Source: CAZJKE01 sp964555625 (GTDB lineage: Bacteria; Planctomycetota; Phycisphaerae; Phycisphaerales; SM1A02). Taken from it: 28,474 bases of DNA. A program made the translations under genes and the position numbers. The stretch is taken from assembly GCA_964555625.1 (NCBI GenBank), contig CAZKTE010000017.1, positions 1 through 28,474 of the forward strand. The letters are read 5' to 3'. The notes under the pieces were generated by a model, which was not told where the DNA came from, did no database searches, and worked only from the letters and a program-made list of their open reading frames with translations. Shown here one piece after another: positions 21,044 through 28,474 of this stretch; position 1 is the stretch's first letter; each line of letters begins with the position of its first letter.

Positions 21044-23031
21044 TTGCGGTCGATCGTCGCGCTTGGGTCGCGCTCCTCGATGTCCCGTTCGCGGCGGGCT
21101 CGCTCGGTGGCCAAGTGCAACCGCCATGCCTGCAGACCCGGCGGCTCAGCGAACGCCTGCTCCAGGGGAATCTTCCGAGCCAAGGGGTGCGAGTTGTACT
21201 GCCGGAGGAGTGCTGGGATCATTCGATCGTAGACACGCGGACGCAGGCCCGGCTCGAGCTGGTCCACCCCGGACCAGATGGCCATGCGCTCCTCCATGGG
21301 AACCGTCGGGTCGATCATCAACTGCTCGAATGTGATCTGCGCGCTCGACTCAAGCGCACCGATCAGGTCCCTGATGCGGCCCGTGCCAAACTTCGTGGTG
21401 TAGTTGAAGTACTCGTTTCCCTTGAAGTGCGCGGTGACCTGGTCTGCGAACGCGACGGCATCCCGGTAGACCTCGGGGCGATCCTGCCCGATGCCCATCC
21501 GGAAGGCGTACCGAAGGGACGCGGCCACATCGCTGACGGCCAGCATGGGCTGCCGCGCATACTCGCCGACGGTCTTGTTACGCACCCAGACGTCAAGCGG
21601 TACCGCGTACATCGTGTTGGGCGGCGTCGCCCCGCGACCGAAGTAGGCATCGAGGTGATCGAGGAGCGCCGCTGCCCGGTCCGTCTCGCCCTGGCGGTAC
21701 CACTCTCGAACCGCCGAACCGAGGAAGTTCTTGAGAAACGCGGTGAAGGTGTCGCTCCCGGCGCCCCGCACGTAGAAGTGCCGGCGATAGAGGTCATCCC
21801 AGAGTCCTTCGCGATTCTCGTCACCGATGATTGCATCGATGAAGCGCGGATCCGGAAATCGCCCGGGGACCTCGCTGGCGAAGGGGTCGTACCGCACGCG
21901 ACCGCTGCGCGCGAGGGCCTGCAGGGCCTGCAACTGCATGCGATCAGTATTGATGACCTTGTAGATCTCGTCGCTCCGGAATCGCCCCTTGCCCACCTCC
22001 GCGCCGCGGCGGCCCCAGTAGAGGGCGTGCGCCTGCGGGTGCCGCCAGTCGATAGGACCGATGTCCCGCGTGAACTCGTACATGAGTTGCGGGTCCATGT
22101 TGAGTTCGTCCTTGAGGATCTCCTTTCGAATCGCCGCCACGAGTGTCGGCCACGCCCGGGCGTACGCCGGATCGCTCGCCAGGTCATCGAGCGCGTTGAA
22201 GTAGGGAGAATTCGCCCGTACCGCATCCTCGAGCCCGAGTTCCCTGGCAATGGTCGAGTGACGCAGGATCGCCTCTCGCTGCGCCATGTCCTCCAGGAGA
22301 CTGCGGCCCAGTACCTCGGTGTCACCATCTCGAAACTGTGGCAACTCCGCCTCGAGTCGCCCGGCGAGCTCATCGACCACCGCGTCGACGCGCCTCGCCT
22401 CTGCCGTCGTCCGGTGTGCGTCGGCGACCACCTTCATCCATGCGGTTCGGTCATCCCAGGACTGCGGGGGCGAACCGAGCAGATCGTGCCACTCCTCGGC
22501 GAACCGTCGCTTGTAGTAGAGATGGGCGTCGTCGCTGTTTCCATCGAGCTTGTGCGCGAAGAAGAAGGAGAGTTCCTTGTGCAGGACCATGTCGTTGGGG
22601 TTCTGTCGCAGCCCCTTCTCTCGCAGCAGCCGGATTCCGGCATTGACCCACTCCCATCGCTCCTCGACCGTGTGGGTGGCGACCGAGACGTTGTAGGCCA
22701 TGTTGTGCGCGTGGAAGACCCACACCTGGCTGAAGCGCGGCTGCAGTTTCGTAATCAGATCCGCCAGCGCCATGACCTCGTAGAACTGGCCCGCATCCTT
22801 CATGCGGTTGATCTTGATCCAGAGGTAGTCGACAATCAGGCCCCGGATCGCACCGACGGACATCCCGAGCGTGTTGACCCACGTCGGGACTCCCTCCACG
22901 GCGCGGTTGGTGTATCGCAGCGTGTTGCGCTCTGACTCACCGATGAGGCCCGGCAGCATGACACCGCCACCTGCAATCGCGGCGATGCCCAGCACTGAGG
23001 CGCCGAGTTGCACGAGTCGATCGCGCCTCAT
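21040..23031 (-). CDS. membrane-anchored helical-repeat (TPR-like) protein of unknown function
   Basis: The 663-residue protein starts at ATG 23031, overlapping the permease stop (ATGA). One N-terminal membrane segment (about 9-30) is followed by a long, mostly helical soluble part that should lie outside the cytoplasm. Residues 55-185 hold a stretch I recognise as conserved but uncharacterised: AIRGLIVDYLWIKINRMKDAG, ADLITKLQPRFSQVWVFHAHNMAYNVSV, then WEWVNAGIRLLREKGLRQNP. These look like divergent tetratricopeptide-type helices. There is no catalytic motif. Its place after the ABC permease suggests a scaffold or accessory subunit of that transporter. Confidence 0.75.
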   Translation of the reverse strand: MRRDRLVQLGASVLGIAAIAGGGVMLPGLIGESERNTLRYTNRAVEGVPTWVNTLGMSVGAIRGLIVDYLWIKINRMKDAGQFYEVMALADLITKLQPRFSQVWVFHAHNMAYNVSVATHTVEERWEWVNAGIRLLREKGLRQNPNDMVLHKELSFFFAHKLDGNSDDAHLYYKRRFAEEWHDLLGSPPQSWDDRTAWMKVVADAHRTTAEARRVDAVVDELAGRLEAELPQFRDGDTEVLGRSLLEDMAQREAILRHSTIARELGLEDAVRANSPYFNALDDLASDPAYARAWPTLVAAIRKEILKDELNMDPQLMYEFTRDIGPIDWRHPQAHALYWGRRGAEVGKGRFRSDEIYKVINTDRMQLQALQALARSGRVRYDPFASEVPGRFPDPRFIDAIIGDENREGLWDDLYRRHFYVRGAGSDTFTAFLKNFLGSAVREWYRQGETDRAAALLDHLDAYFGRGATPPNTMYAVPLDVWVRNKTVGEYARQPMLAVSDVAASLRYAFRMGIGQDRPEVYRDAVAFADQVTAHFKGNEYFNYTTKFGTGRIRDLIGALESSAQITFEQLMIDPTVPMEERMAIWSGVDQLEPGLRPRVYDRMIPALLRQYNSHPLARKIPLEQAFAEPPGLQAWRLHLATERARRERDIEERDPSATIDRK

Positions 23032-25085
23032 CCGCCACCGCTGTAAATGGCGAGTTGACGCCGACGCAGCACGAGCGTGCCCGCGAGGAGCGCCGCACCG
23101 CTCCAGAGCACCCCGATGACGAGCCCGCCACGCATGACGGCGCCCCAGGGGACCAAGAGCCCCTGCACGAGCCGCTGCGTGGGCTGGTAGTTCCCGAATC
23201 CCTCCAGCACGAAGACCAGGAGGGACGCGATGCCGCGTATGACGTTCTCGAACGCCCATTGGATGACCTGGCCGACGCTACCGAAGTCCACACTTGCCGT
23301 CGCCGGGGGCACGTAGAGTTCCAGCGACTCGGCAAGCCACGGGGCAAGAGTGCCGCTGGCGAAGATCGTGAACGTTGCCAGGCACGCGACGGGGAAACTC
23401 AGGAAGGTCGCCGCGGCGAGTCCCAGCGCAGCGAGGAACGCGAGTTTCACCCAGAGCACAAGTACGGCGCGCAGGAAGTTCGGCTCGAAGTCACCGGCGC
23501 GGTACAGCAGCTCCAGTCCACCGGGATCGAAGCTCAGAGCGCCGCGACCGGCCAGGTGCGGTGGCGGCTGATAGAGATTGAAGACGGACACGCGAAGCAC
23601 TCCGTCCTCGCCGATGAAACTCGCCGGGATCAGTGTGACGTGGGTCATCGTCGGGACGTAGGTGGAGACCTGCCTCGTGGCGGGATCCTCGTTGTAAACG
23701 AACCCCACTCGGAACGTGTCATGTTCACTGCTGTCGCGAATGAAGAAGCGATAGCGGATGGCGATGGGCGCGCCCATGCGCCGCGCCAAGCCAAGCCCAT
23801 CGAACTCGTAGGTTCGATGGAAGGAGTCGCCCTGCTGCATCGGCGGAATCGAACGCTGCGATGCGAGGTACTGGTCCTGCATTTCATTGCGGATCCTGCG
23901 TCGCAGCGGCAGGGCAAGATCCTCGTTGCCTCGCACCTCCGGATCAGCCTCGATGAGGGTCGTCACGCGCGCGTCGAGCTGCTCGCCCGTGAGCAGCTCA
24001 AACTTCGGCGACGCGGACACGCGCGCCGTCAGCACCTCCTCGTCGACGGCGAGGCGATCAAGTTCACCCTGCATTCCACTTGCCACCGGCTGCATGCGCA
24101 GGTACTGGAGATAGATGAAGATCCCGAGGCAGGCGACGGCCAGGATTGATCCGTTAAGCGCCACGAGCCCCAGCCACTTGCCCAGGAGGTAGCGACCGCG
24201 CCCAACGGGCTTGGTCACCACCTGCCAGATCTGGCGGTCACGAATCTCGAAGGCGACCGTCGCGCATGCAAGCAACACCGTCAGGCATGCGGCAATTGCA
24301 AATGTGGCGCCCAGGCCACGGCTAATCATGGTCTGCACACGGTGGCGTAGCGGCGAGGCCGGATCCAGCCAGAACGGGATCAGTGGAAGTACGACCAGGA
24401 GGACCGCGATGAAGGCCAGGGAGAGGCGAGTGCGTGCCGCTTCCATAAGCAGCCCGCCGGCCACCGCCGGCACCTGCCGCGGCGACGAGACCAGCAGTCG
24501 CATGAGGCGCAGCATCAGCGCAAACGTGTATGCCAGCACCCCGGTCCCCACCACCGCCAGCGCAAGTCCATCGGCCCCGAGCCATCGCAACGTCGCCCAG
24601 CACAGCAGCGTGCCGAAACCGGCGTAGATGGCAATTGGCAGCAGGCCCAGCCATGTCGCCATCAGCCCCCACGCGAGTGCTGCGGCGGCGACCAGCCAGG
24701 TCGTGCCGGGACTGCGCAGCAGCCATCGCGGCAGCCACGAGGGTATCTCGCTCTGCACCAGCAGCCAGGTGAGCGTGGCGGGATCAGAGACTCGGCCGGC
24801 CTCGTCCAGGACGGGAAGTCCCCGCAGTCGCTCGTCGCCGATGCGGCGTCCGTCGAACTCGATGAACCCGGTCTCAGCGAGGACCTCGCCGACGATCCGC
24901 TGATCCTCGCCGCTTAGGAGATCGAAGATTGCGCTTCGGTCAGTGTGCAGCCGACTGCTTGCAAGCAGCACCGGGATGACCGCAGCCAGCACGGCCCCCG
25001 TCCAGAGCACGCTCAGGAGCACCCTGGCCCAGCGACGATCCTGCACGCGCAGGATCGCGCGGTGGCAGGCGCGCAGCAGCCTCAC
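23028..25085 (-). CDS. ABC-2 type transporter permease with large soluble insert
   Basis: The 685-residue protein has an N-terminal membrane helix (about 21-42), a short soluble part, a cluster of helices (about 130-290), then the ABC-2-like IRDRQIWQVVTKPVGRGRYLLGKWLGLVALNGSIL segment (a cytoplasmic coupling region followed by a helix). A soluble insert of about 200 residues (330-530) follows, then several C-terminal helices. This is longer than common ABC-2 permeases (250-400). No ATP-binding site is present; the partner ATPase is directly upstream. GTG 25085 overlaps the ATPase stop (GTGA). It should form the membrane part of an exporter or a membrane-remodelling complex. Substrate unknown. 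Confidence 0.8.
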   Translation of the reverse strand: MRLLRACHRAILRVQDRRWARVLLSVLWTGAVLAAVIPVLLASSRLHTDRSAIFDLLSGEDQRIVGEVLAETGFIEFDGRRIGDERLRGLPVLDEAGRVSDPATLTWLLVQSEIPSWLPRWLLRSPGTTWLVAAAALAWGLMATWLGLLPIAIYAGFGTLLCWATLRWLGADGLALAVVGTGVLAYTFALMLRLMRLLVSSPRQVPAVAGGLLMEAARTRLSLAFIAVLLVVLPLIPFWLDPASPLRHRVQTMISRGLGATFAIAACLTVLLACATVAFEIRDRQIWQVVTKPVGRGRYLLGKWLGLVALNGSILAVACLGIFIYLQYLRMQPVASGMQGELDRLAVDEEVLTARVSASPKFELLTGEQLDARVTTLIEADPEVRGNEDLALPLRRRIRNEMQDQYLASQRSIPPMQQGDSFHRTYEFDGLGLARRMGAPIAIRYRFFIRDSSEHDTFRVGFVYNEDPATRQVSTYVPTMTHVTLIPASFIGEDGVLRVSVFNLYQPPPHLAGRGALSFDPGGLELLYRAGDFEPNFLRAVLVLWVKLAFLAALGLAAATFLSFPVACLATFTIFASGTLAPWLAESLELYVPPATASVDFGSVGQVIQWAFENVIRGIASLLVFVLEGFGNYQPTQRLVQGLLVPWGAVMRGGLVIGVLWSGAALLAGTLVLRRRQLAIYSGGG

Positions 25086-26272
25086 GGCTCGTCCGTCTCC
25101 TCGTCTTCGCCCTCGCCGATGAGCGAGTCGATGACGGATGCGTCCACGTCCGTCGGTGGCTCAATGTCACTTGTTGCCTCTCGGACCCGAGGAGGCGCAT
25201 CCTCCTCCTCCTCGGAGACCAGGTCCTCGACGACCGTGTCCGCCTCGGTCGGAACAACCTCGTCCTCGTCGATTGCCCGGGACTTCTCAGCTCCTGCGCG
25301 CTGCTCGACGAGTTGCTCGATGAGCTCCTCGCCCTCCTGATCTGCGCGGAGGAATGACGCCGTCTGGCCACCGTGTACGGCGCCTGCGGTCTGAGTCTGC
25401 TCGCGACGGGCGTCCTCGACGATCTGGATGAAGTACGCCTCAAGCCGCTGCCGCGGCTGCTCGATCGCGTCGATCCCGGTTCCCTCTGCTTCCTCGAGCA
25501 CCCGCTCGATGCGCGCAATCGTGTCGTCGCTGGTGACGCGCGGAATCCTCAGGACCGTCTGGCTACTGTCAAGCAGCAGTTCCTCAGCGCTGCCCTCGGC
25601 GCGAATGCGTCCCCCATAGAGGATCACCATGCGGTCGCAGACGTCCTCGACATCCGCAAGCAGGTGCGAGCTGAGCAGGATGGTCTTGCCGCGGCGGCGC
25701 ATCTCCAGCAGCAGGTCCTTCACCTGCCGGGTGCCTATGGGATCGAGGCCACTGGTCGGCTCATCGAGGATGAGGAATTCCGGGTCGTTGATGAGCGCCT
25801 GTGCCAGCCCGATGCGGCGCATCATCCCCTTGGAGAACTCGCCGACCGGGCGATGTCCCACCTGGGAGAGACCCACCATCTCCAGCAGTTCCTCGGTGCG
25901 GCGCCTCCGCGTGGCTCGATCGAGACCGAAGAGCCTGCCGTAGTAGTCAAGCGTCTCCCGCGAGTCGAGGTACTGGTAGAAGTAGGACTCCTCGGGCAGG
26001 AACCCGATGTGCCTCTTGATTGCCACGTCATGTGGATCGCGGCCGAAGACCTGCAGCCTGCCGCGAGTACGGTTAAGCAGCCCGAGAATCAGCTTGATGG
26101 TCGTGCTCTTGCCGCTTCCATTGGGGCCCAGCAGACCGAAGAGCTCGCCGCGCTCGACATGGAACGAGATCCCGTCGACGGCACGGGCCTTGGATCGCAT
26201 CCAGAAGTCCTTGAAGATCTTCGTGAGCCCATGGGCATCCACGATGCGGTCGCCACCTGCGGCACGCGCCAT
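25082..26272 (-). CDS. ABC transporter ATP-binding protein with acidic C-terminal tail
   Basis: The 396-residue ATPase starts at ATG 26272, 4 nt after the preceding stop; longer frames upstream are antisense-like. Seen: Walker A GPNGSGKS (49-56), a Q-loop position with Glu (FLPEES), signature EFSKGMMRRIGLAQAL (145-160), Walker B FLILDEPTSGLD (166-177) and the switch His at 203. This is the subclass that drives ABC-2 type exporters. After about residue 310 it carries an unusually acidic, low-complexity tail of some 85 residues (EEEEDAPP, DVDASVIDSLIGEGEDEETDEP). Typical members stop near 310. The tail may contact the SPFH proteins or the permease; that is inference. Confidence 0.9.
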   Translation of the reverse strand: MARAAGGDRIVDAHGLTKIFKDFWMRSKARAVDGISFHVERGELFGLLGPNGSGKSTTIKLILGLLNRTRGRLQVFGRDPHDVAIKRHIGFLPEESYFYQYLDSRETLDYYGRLFGLDRATRRRRTEELLEMVGLSQVGHRPVGEFSKGMMRRIGLAQALINDPEFLILDEPTSGLDPIGTRQVKDLLLEMRRRGKTILLSSHLLADVEDVCDRMVILYGGRIRAEGSAEELLLDSSQTVLRIPRVTSDDTIARIERVLEEAEGTGIDAIEQPRQRLEAYFIQIVEDARREQTQTAGAVHGGQTASFLRADQEGEELIEQLVEQRAGAEKSRAIDEDEVVPTEADTVVEDLVSEEEEDAPPRVREATSDIEPPTDVDASVIDSLIGEGEDEETDEP

Positions 26273-26276
26273 GTCG

Positions 26277-27683
26277 TTATCGCTTCCTGCCCGAGACCGA
26301 CCCATCGTCGATGTTGAGCTCGCGGGATGGACCTTCCAGATCGATCTCACTTGCACGCAGGACGAAGGGGTTGGCCAGATCAATGCCCGAGGTGAGCGCC
26401 TCGAACTCGCGCCGCTGCAGGTCAAGGCGGTGCCGCAGCTGCTGCACCGAGTCAAGCCCCCGAATATCGATCCGCACGCCGCCCACGTGCTTTGGCACGT
26501 ACATGACTTCGATGTCCTGCCGACCGATGACGCTCTTGAAGGCACCGAGCCAGCGATCCCTCACGACGAGATTTGGGTGCTCGCGGAAGGTGGGCAACAG
26601 GCTCGCAAATCGCTGGTAATCCCGGCCAAGGGTCGTCTCTACCTCGCCGCGGTATCCGGAGGCCGCGCTGATGTAGTTAGCGGCGGTTCCAGAGACGCGG
26701 TCGGACCCGAGCATCTCATTGATGGCGCCAAGTGCAGCCGTCCTGTCAGCCGCGTCGCCGACATCGACGCTTCGCTCGTAGGCGTCGATCAGGTCGACCA
26801 GCGCCTGGTATTCGCTGCCGGCGGCGCCGATGAGCAATTCGCGGGCCTCGCTTGTGGCGCGCTCGACGGCGGTCTGGGCCTCAACGCGAGCCTTGTCGAA
26901 CTCGCTGTATGACTTCTGAATGAACAGCGGCGGCCTCGGTTCCGCTGGCAGCGCCACGTCGACGATGCGAATCCCGCAGTCGAGGCCACTGAGCGTTGCC
27001 TGCGCGGTGATGCGCAGCGTGTCTCGGAGCTGCTCAAGCGGCTGGTCAAGGAACTCCTGCAACGGAGCCCGTCCGGCAACACGCACTGCCGCCTGTTCCA
27101 GAGCCAGCTGCACGAGATCCTCGCCGAGGGAGTCGGGCACGGTTCTCGCGTAGCGGACCGGATCGACGACCTCCCAGGTCGCCGAGATCTGCAGGTGAGC
27201 AAGTTCTCCGTCAGCCGTCACGAGCGATCCATCGCGGCCCGGCTGCAAGCCATCACGCGCCCTGGCCTTCTCGATGCGCTGTTCCGGCGAGAGCCTCGCG
27301 TCGATGCGGGGCATGAAACTCGATCGATCTGCCGCCTGGCGATTCTCAGCCCAGAAGACCTCGAATCCACCGATGGGCGCAGGCCACGTCGCCTTCAGCC
27401 CCGGCTCTAGGCCCTGGCCATTGATGGCGCCGAAGACCGTGGCCACTCCGCTCTGGCCATCCTCGATCGATCGGAATCCCGAGATCACGTAGAGCACCAC
27501 CAGCACGACCATGACCGCCTGCACGGCGCGGAAGCTCAGTCGAAGCGAGTCGGCAAGCGACTTGTGCGCCGTGTCCATCGCCTCGCGGAGCTCGGCCTCG
27601 GGGCCGACGCCGCCCTCAACGACGAACCTCGCGGACGCTGCACGACGCGGCTGTCCCTCCTCGATGGGTCGCTCGTCGATCAC
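26277..27683 (-). CDS. SPFH / band 7 protein (HflK-like)
   Basis: The 468-residue protein has a polar cytoplasmic-type N-terminus, one membrane helix (about 54-70: VQAVMVVLVVLYVISGF), and right after it the SPFH start RSIEDGQSGVATVFGAINGQGLEPGLKATWPAPIGGFEVF, as in HflK. A band 7 domain runs to about 250, followed by the coiled-coil-like KARVEAQTAVERATSEARELLIGAAGSEYQALV. In E. coli HflK and HflC form a cage around the FtsH protease; in other bacteria similar proteins organise membrane domains. GTG 27683 overlaps the upstream SPFH stop (GTGA). No ftsH is in the window; the next genes encode an ABC transporter instead, so the partner may differ. Confidence 0.85.
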   Translation of the reverse strand: MIDERPIEEGQPRRAASARFVVEGGVGPEAELREAMDTAHKSLADSLRLSFRAVQAVMVVLVVLYVISGFRSIEDGQSGVATVFGAINGQGLEPGLKATWPAPIGGFEVFWAENRQAADRSSFMPRIDARLSPEQRIEKARARDGLQPGRDGSLVTADGELAHLQISATWEVVDPVRYARTVPDSLGEDLVQLALEQAAVRVAGRAPLQEFLDQPLEQLRDTLRITAQATLSGLDCGIRIVDVALPAEPRPPLFIQKSYSEFDKARVEAQTAVERATSEARELLIGAAGSEYQALVDLIDAYERSVDVGDAADRTAALGAINEMLGSDRVSGTAANYISAASGYRGEVETTLGRDYQRFASLLPTFREHPNLVVRDRWLGAFKSVIGRQDIEVMYVPKHVGGVRIDIRGLDSVQQLRHRLDLQRREFEALTSGIDLANPFVLRASEIDLEGPSRELNIDDGSVSGRKR

Positions 27684-28474
27684 TGGCCGACCACCTCTCC
27701 GCTAGGCTGCGGAATGCCGAATTCATCGACTGCGGTGTCGAGTTCCATCAGATGCCAGGGCGCCATGTCCGTCTCCAGGATGACCGTCGTGTTGTCGGCC
27801 AATGCCAACTCGAGGGCGTCCAGCCAGGCCAGGAAGATGGCCAGTTCCTCGTCTCGGCCCATCTCCTCGAGGTACTCGGCCGCCTGAGCCTCGCCCTCTG
27901 CGCGGATCTCCTCGGCACGCTGGGACGCGAATGCCTGGATCCGATCGCGCTTGGCCCGGGCGCTTGCGCGAATGGCCTCGGCGTCCGCAAGGCCACGGGC
28001 ACGTTCATTCTCTGCGAGCGTGTCGCGGCGGGCCTGCATGCGTTCAAGCACGGCCGTGGTGGTCTTTGGAGGCAGCAGCAGGCGCGTGATCCCGATGCCC
28101 ACCGGCTCAACGCCCGATGCCCGCAGCGTCTCCAACCGCGCCAGAATGTCCTGCTCGGCCTCGGCAAGCTGGTTTGCGGCGCCGGTCAGGTCCTCAAACG
28201 TGTAGGCGCTGAGCGCCGAGAGCGCGTCACGCAACTGGCCGTCGATGGCAACCCCCGCCGCGTCCATGGAGGGGTACGCCCGGAAGAAGGTCAGCGGTCC
28301 GGACCCATCCGCATCGAGTCGCCAGAGGACATACGCCTTCACGACGATCTGTTGGCCGTCGGCCGTCTGCAACATCTCCTGAGGCGATTGGCGGACCTTC
28401 AGTCGCGTGTCGAGCAGCGTGACGCTGTCGGCGTAGCACGGCGAGCCGAAGCGGAGCCCCGCGTCTCGAACGAT
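27680..28474 (-). CDS. SPFH / band 7 protein (HflC-like), N-terminus outside the window
   Basis: The frame is open to the right edge: codons before ATG 28375 read IVRDAGLRFGSPCYADSVTLLDTRLKVRQSPQE-like sequence that continues smoothly into MLQTADGQQIVVKAYVLWRLD, so ATG 28375 is not the start. The visible 264 residues hold the SPFH core, then a coiled coil of the ARGLADAEAIRASARAKRDRI type and an HflC-like end (FLAWLDALELALADNTTVILETDMAPWHLM). It is the first visible gene of the operon; its stop overlaps the second SPFH gene. The N-terminal membrane anchor and the promoter lie beyond the window. Confidence 0.85.
   Translation of the reverse strand: MVRDAGLRFGSPCYADSVTLLDTRLKVRQSPQEMLQTADGQQIVVKAYVLWRLDADGSGPLTFFRAYPSMDAAGVAIDGQLRDALSALSAYTFEDLTGAANQLAEAEQDILARLETLRASGVEPVGIGITRLLLPPKTTTAVLERMQARRDTLAENERARGLADAEAIRASARAKRDRIQAFASQRAEEIRAEGEAQAAEYLEEMGRDEELAIFLAWLDALELALADNTTVILETDMAPWHLMELDTAVDEFGIPQPSGEVVGQ

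Noticed and set aside
21115..22935. 606-residue open frame on the plus strand
   Set aside because: It is antisense to the helical-repeat gene, whose start overlaps the permease stop and whose protein looks real; the antisense product has no recognisable motif.
23055..24149. 364-residue open frame on the plus strand
   Set aside because: Antisense to the ABC permease; composition dominated by Arg, Glu and His, as expected from the complement of GC-rich codons.

Overview
The window is a GC-rich, gene-dense piece of a bacterial chromosome. The best guess is a planctomycete of the class Phycisphaerae. Two secreted proteins end in paired dockerin-like repeats of the D-x-D-G-x-V-D-V-x-D-[IL]-L-A-V-I-x-x-W-G type, one of them after Cys-rich GACC repeats. 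Alongside them are a type III glutamine synthetase, many 4-nt ATGA/GTGA gene overlaps and several GTG starts. This taxonomic call is inference from protein style; there is no rRNA in the window.

Layout. 1-5346: the end of an unknown gene; a secreted dockerin protein; a DUF6787-like membrane protein; an O-methyltransferase; a convergent mini EF-Tu-domain protein; a glycosylasparaginase-type Ntn hydrolase; a minus-strand pair made of a STAS protein and a membrane protein that looks cut by an in-frame TAA; then mazG-like and trpA. 5347-11467: glnN behind a promoter overlapped by a palindrome and ending in a strong hairpin, then trigger factor (with a Lys-rich tail) coupled to a small membrane protein, then clpX and rpmB. 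11468-15521: a promoter and structured leader followed by dnaG and rpoD, an arrangement like the macromolecular-synthesis operon. 15525-17817, minus strand: rpoZ and coaC, then a secreted GACC-repeat/dockerin protein with its own promoter. 17962-20383, plus strand: a ClC channel with CBS domains, rnpA and yidD, all overlapping.

20387-28474, minus strand, is the most system-like part. It is one tightly overlapping operon: two SPFH (HflC/HflK-like) proteins, an ABC ATPase with a long acidic tail, an ABC-2 type permease with a large soluble insert, a membrane-anchored helical-repeat protein of unknown function and a fumarylacetoacetate-hydrolase-family enzyme. Four of the five junctions are 4-nt overlaps and the fifth is a 4-nt gap. 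I infer a membrane complex in which an SPFH scaffold works with an ABC exporter or remodeller; function and substrate are unknown.

Most genes are core housekeeping: transcription (rpoD, rpoZ), replication priming (dnaG), RNA processing (rnpA), translation (rpmB), protein folding and turnover (tig, clpX), nitrogen assimilation (glnN), and Trp and CoA synthesis (trpA, coaC). I see no tRNA, rRNA, CRISPR array, insertion sequence or phage gene.
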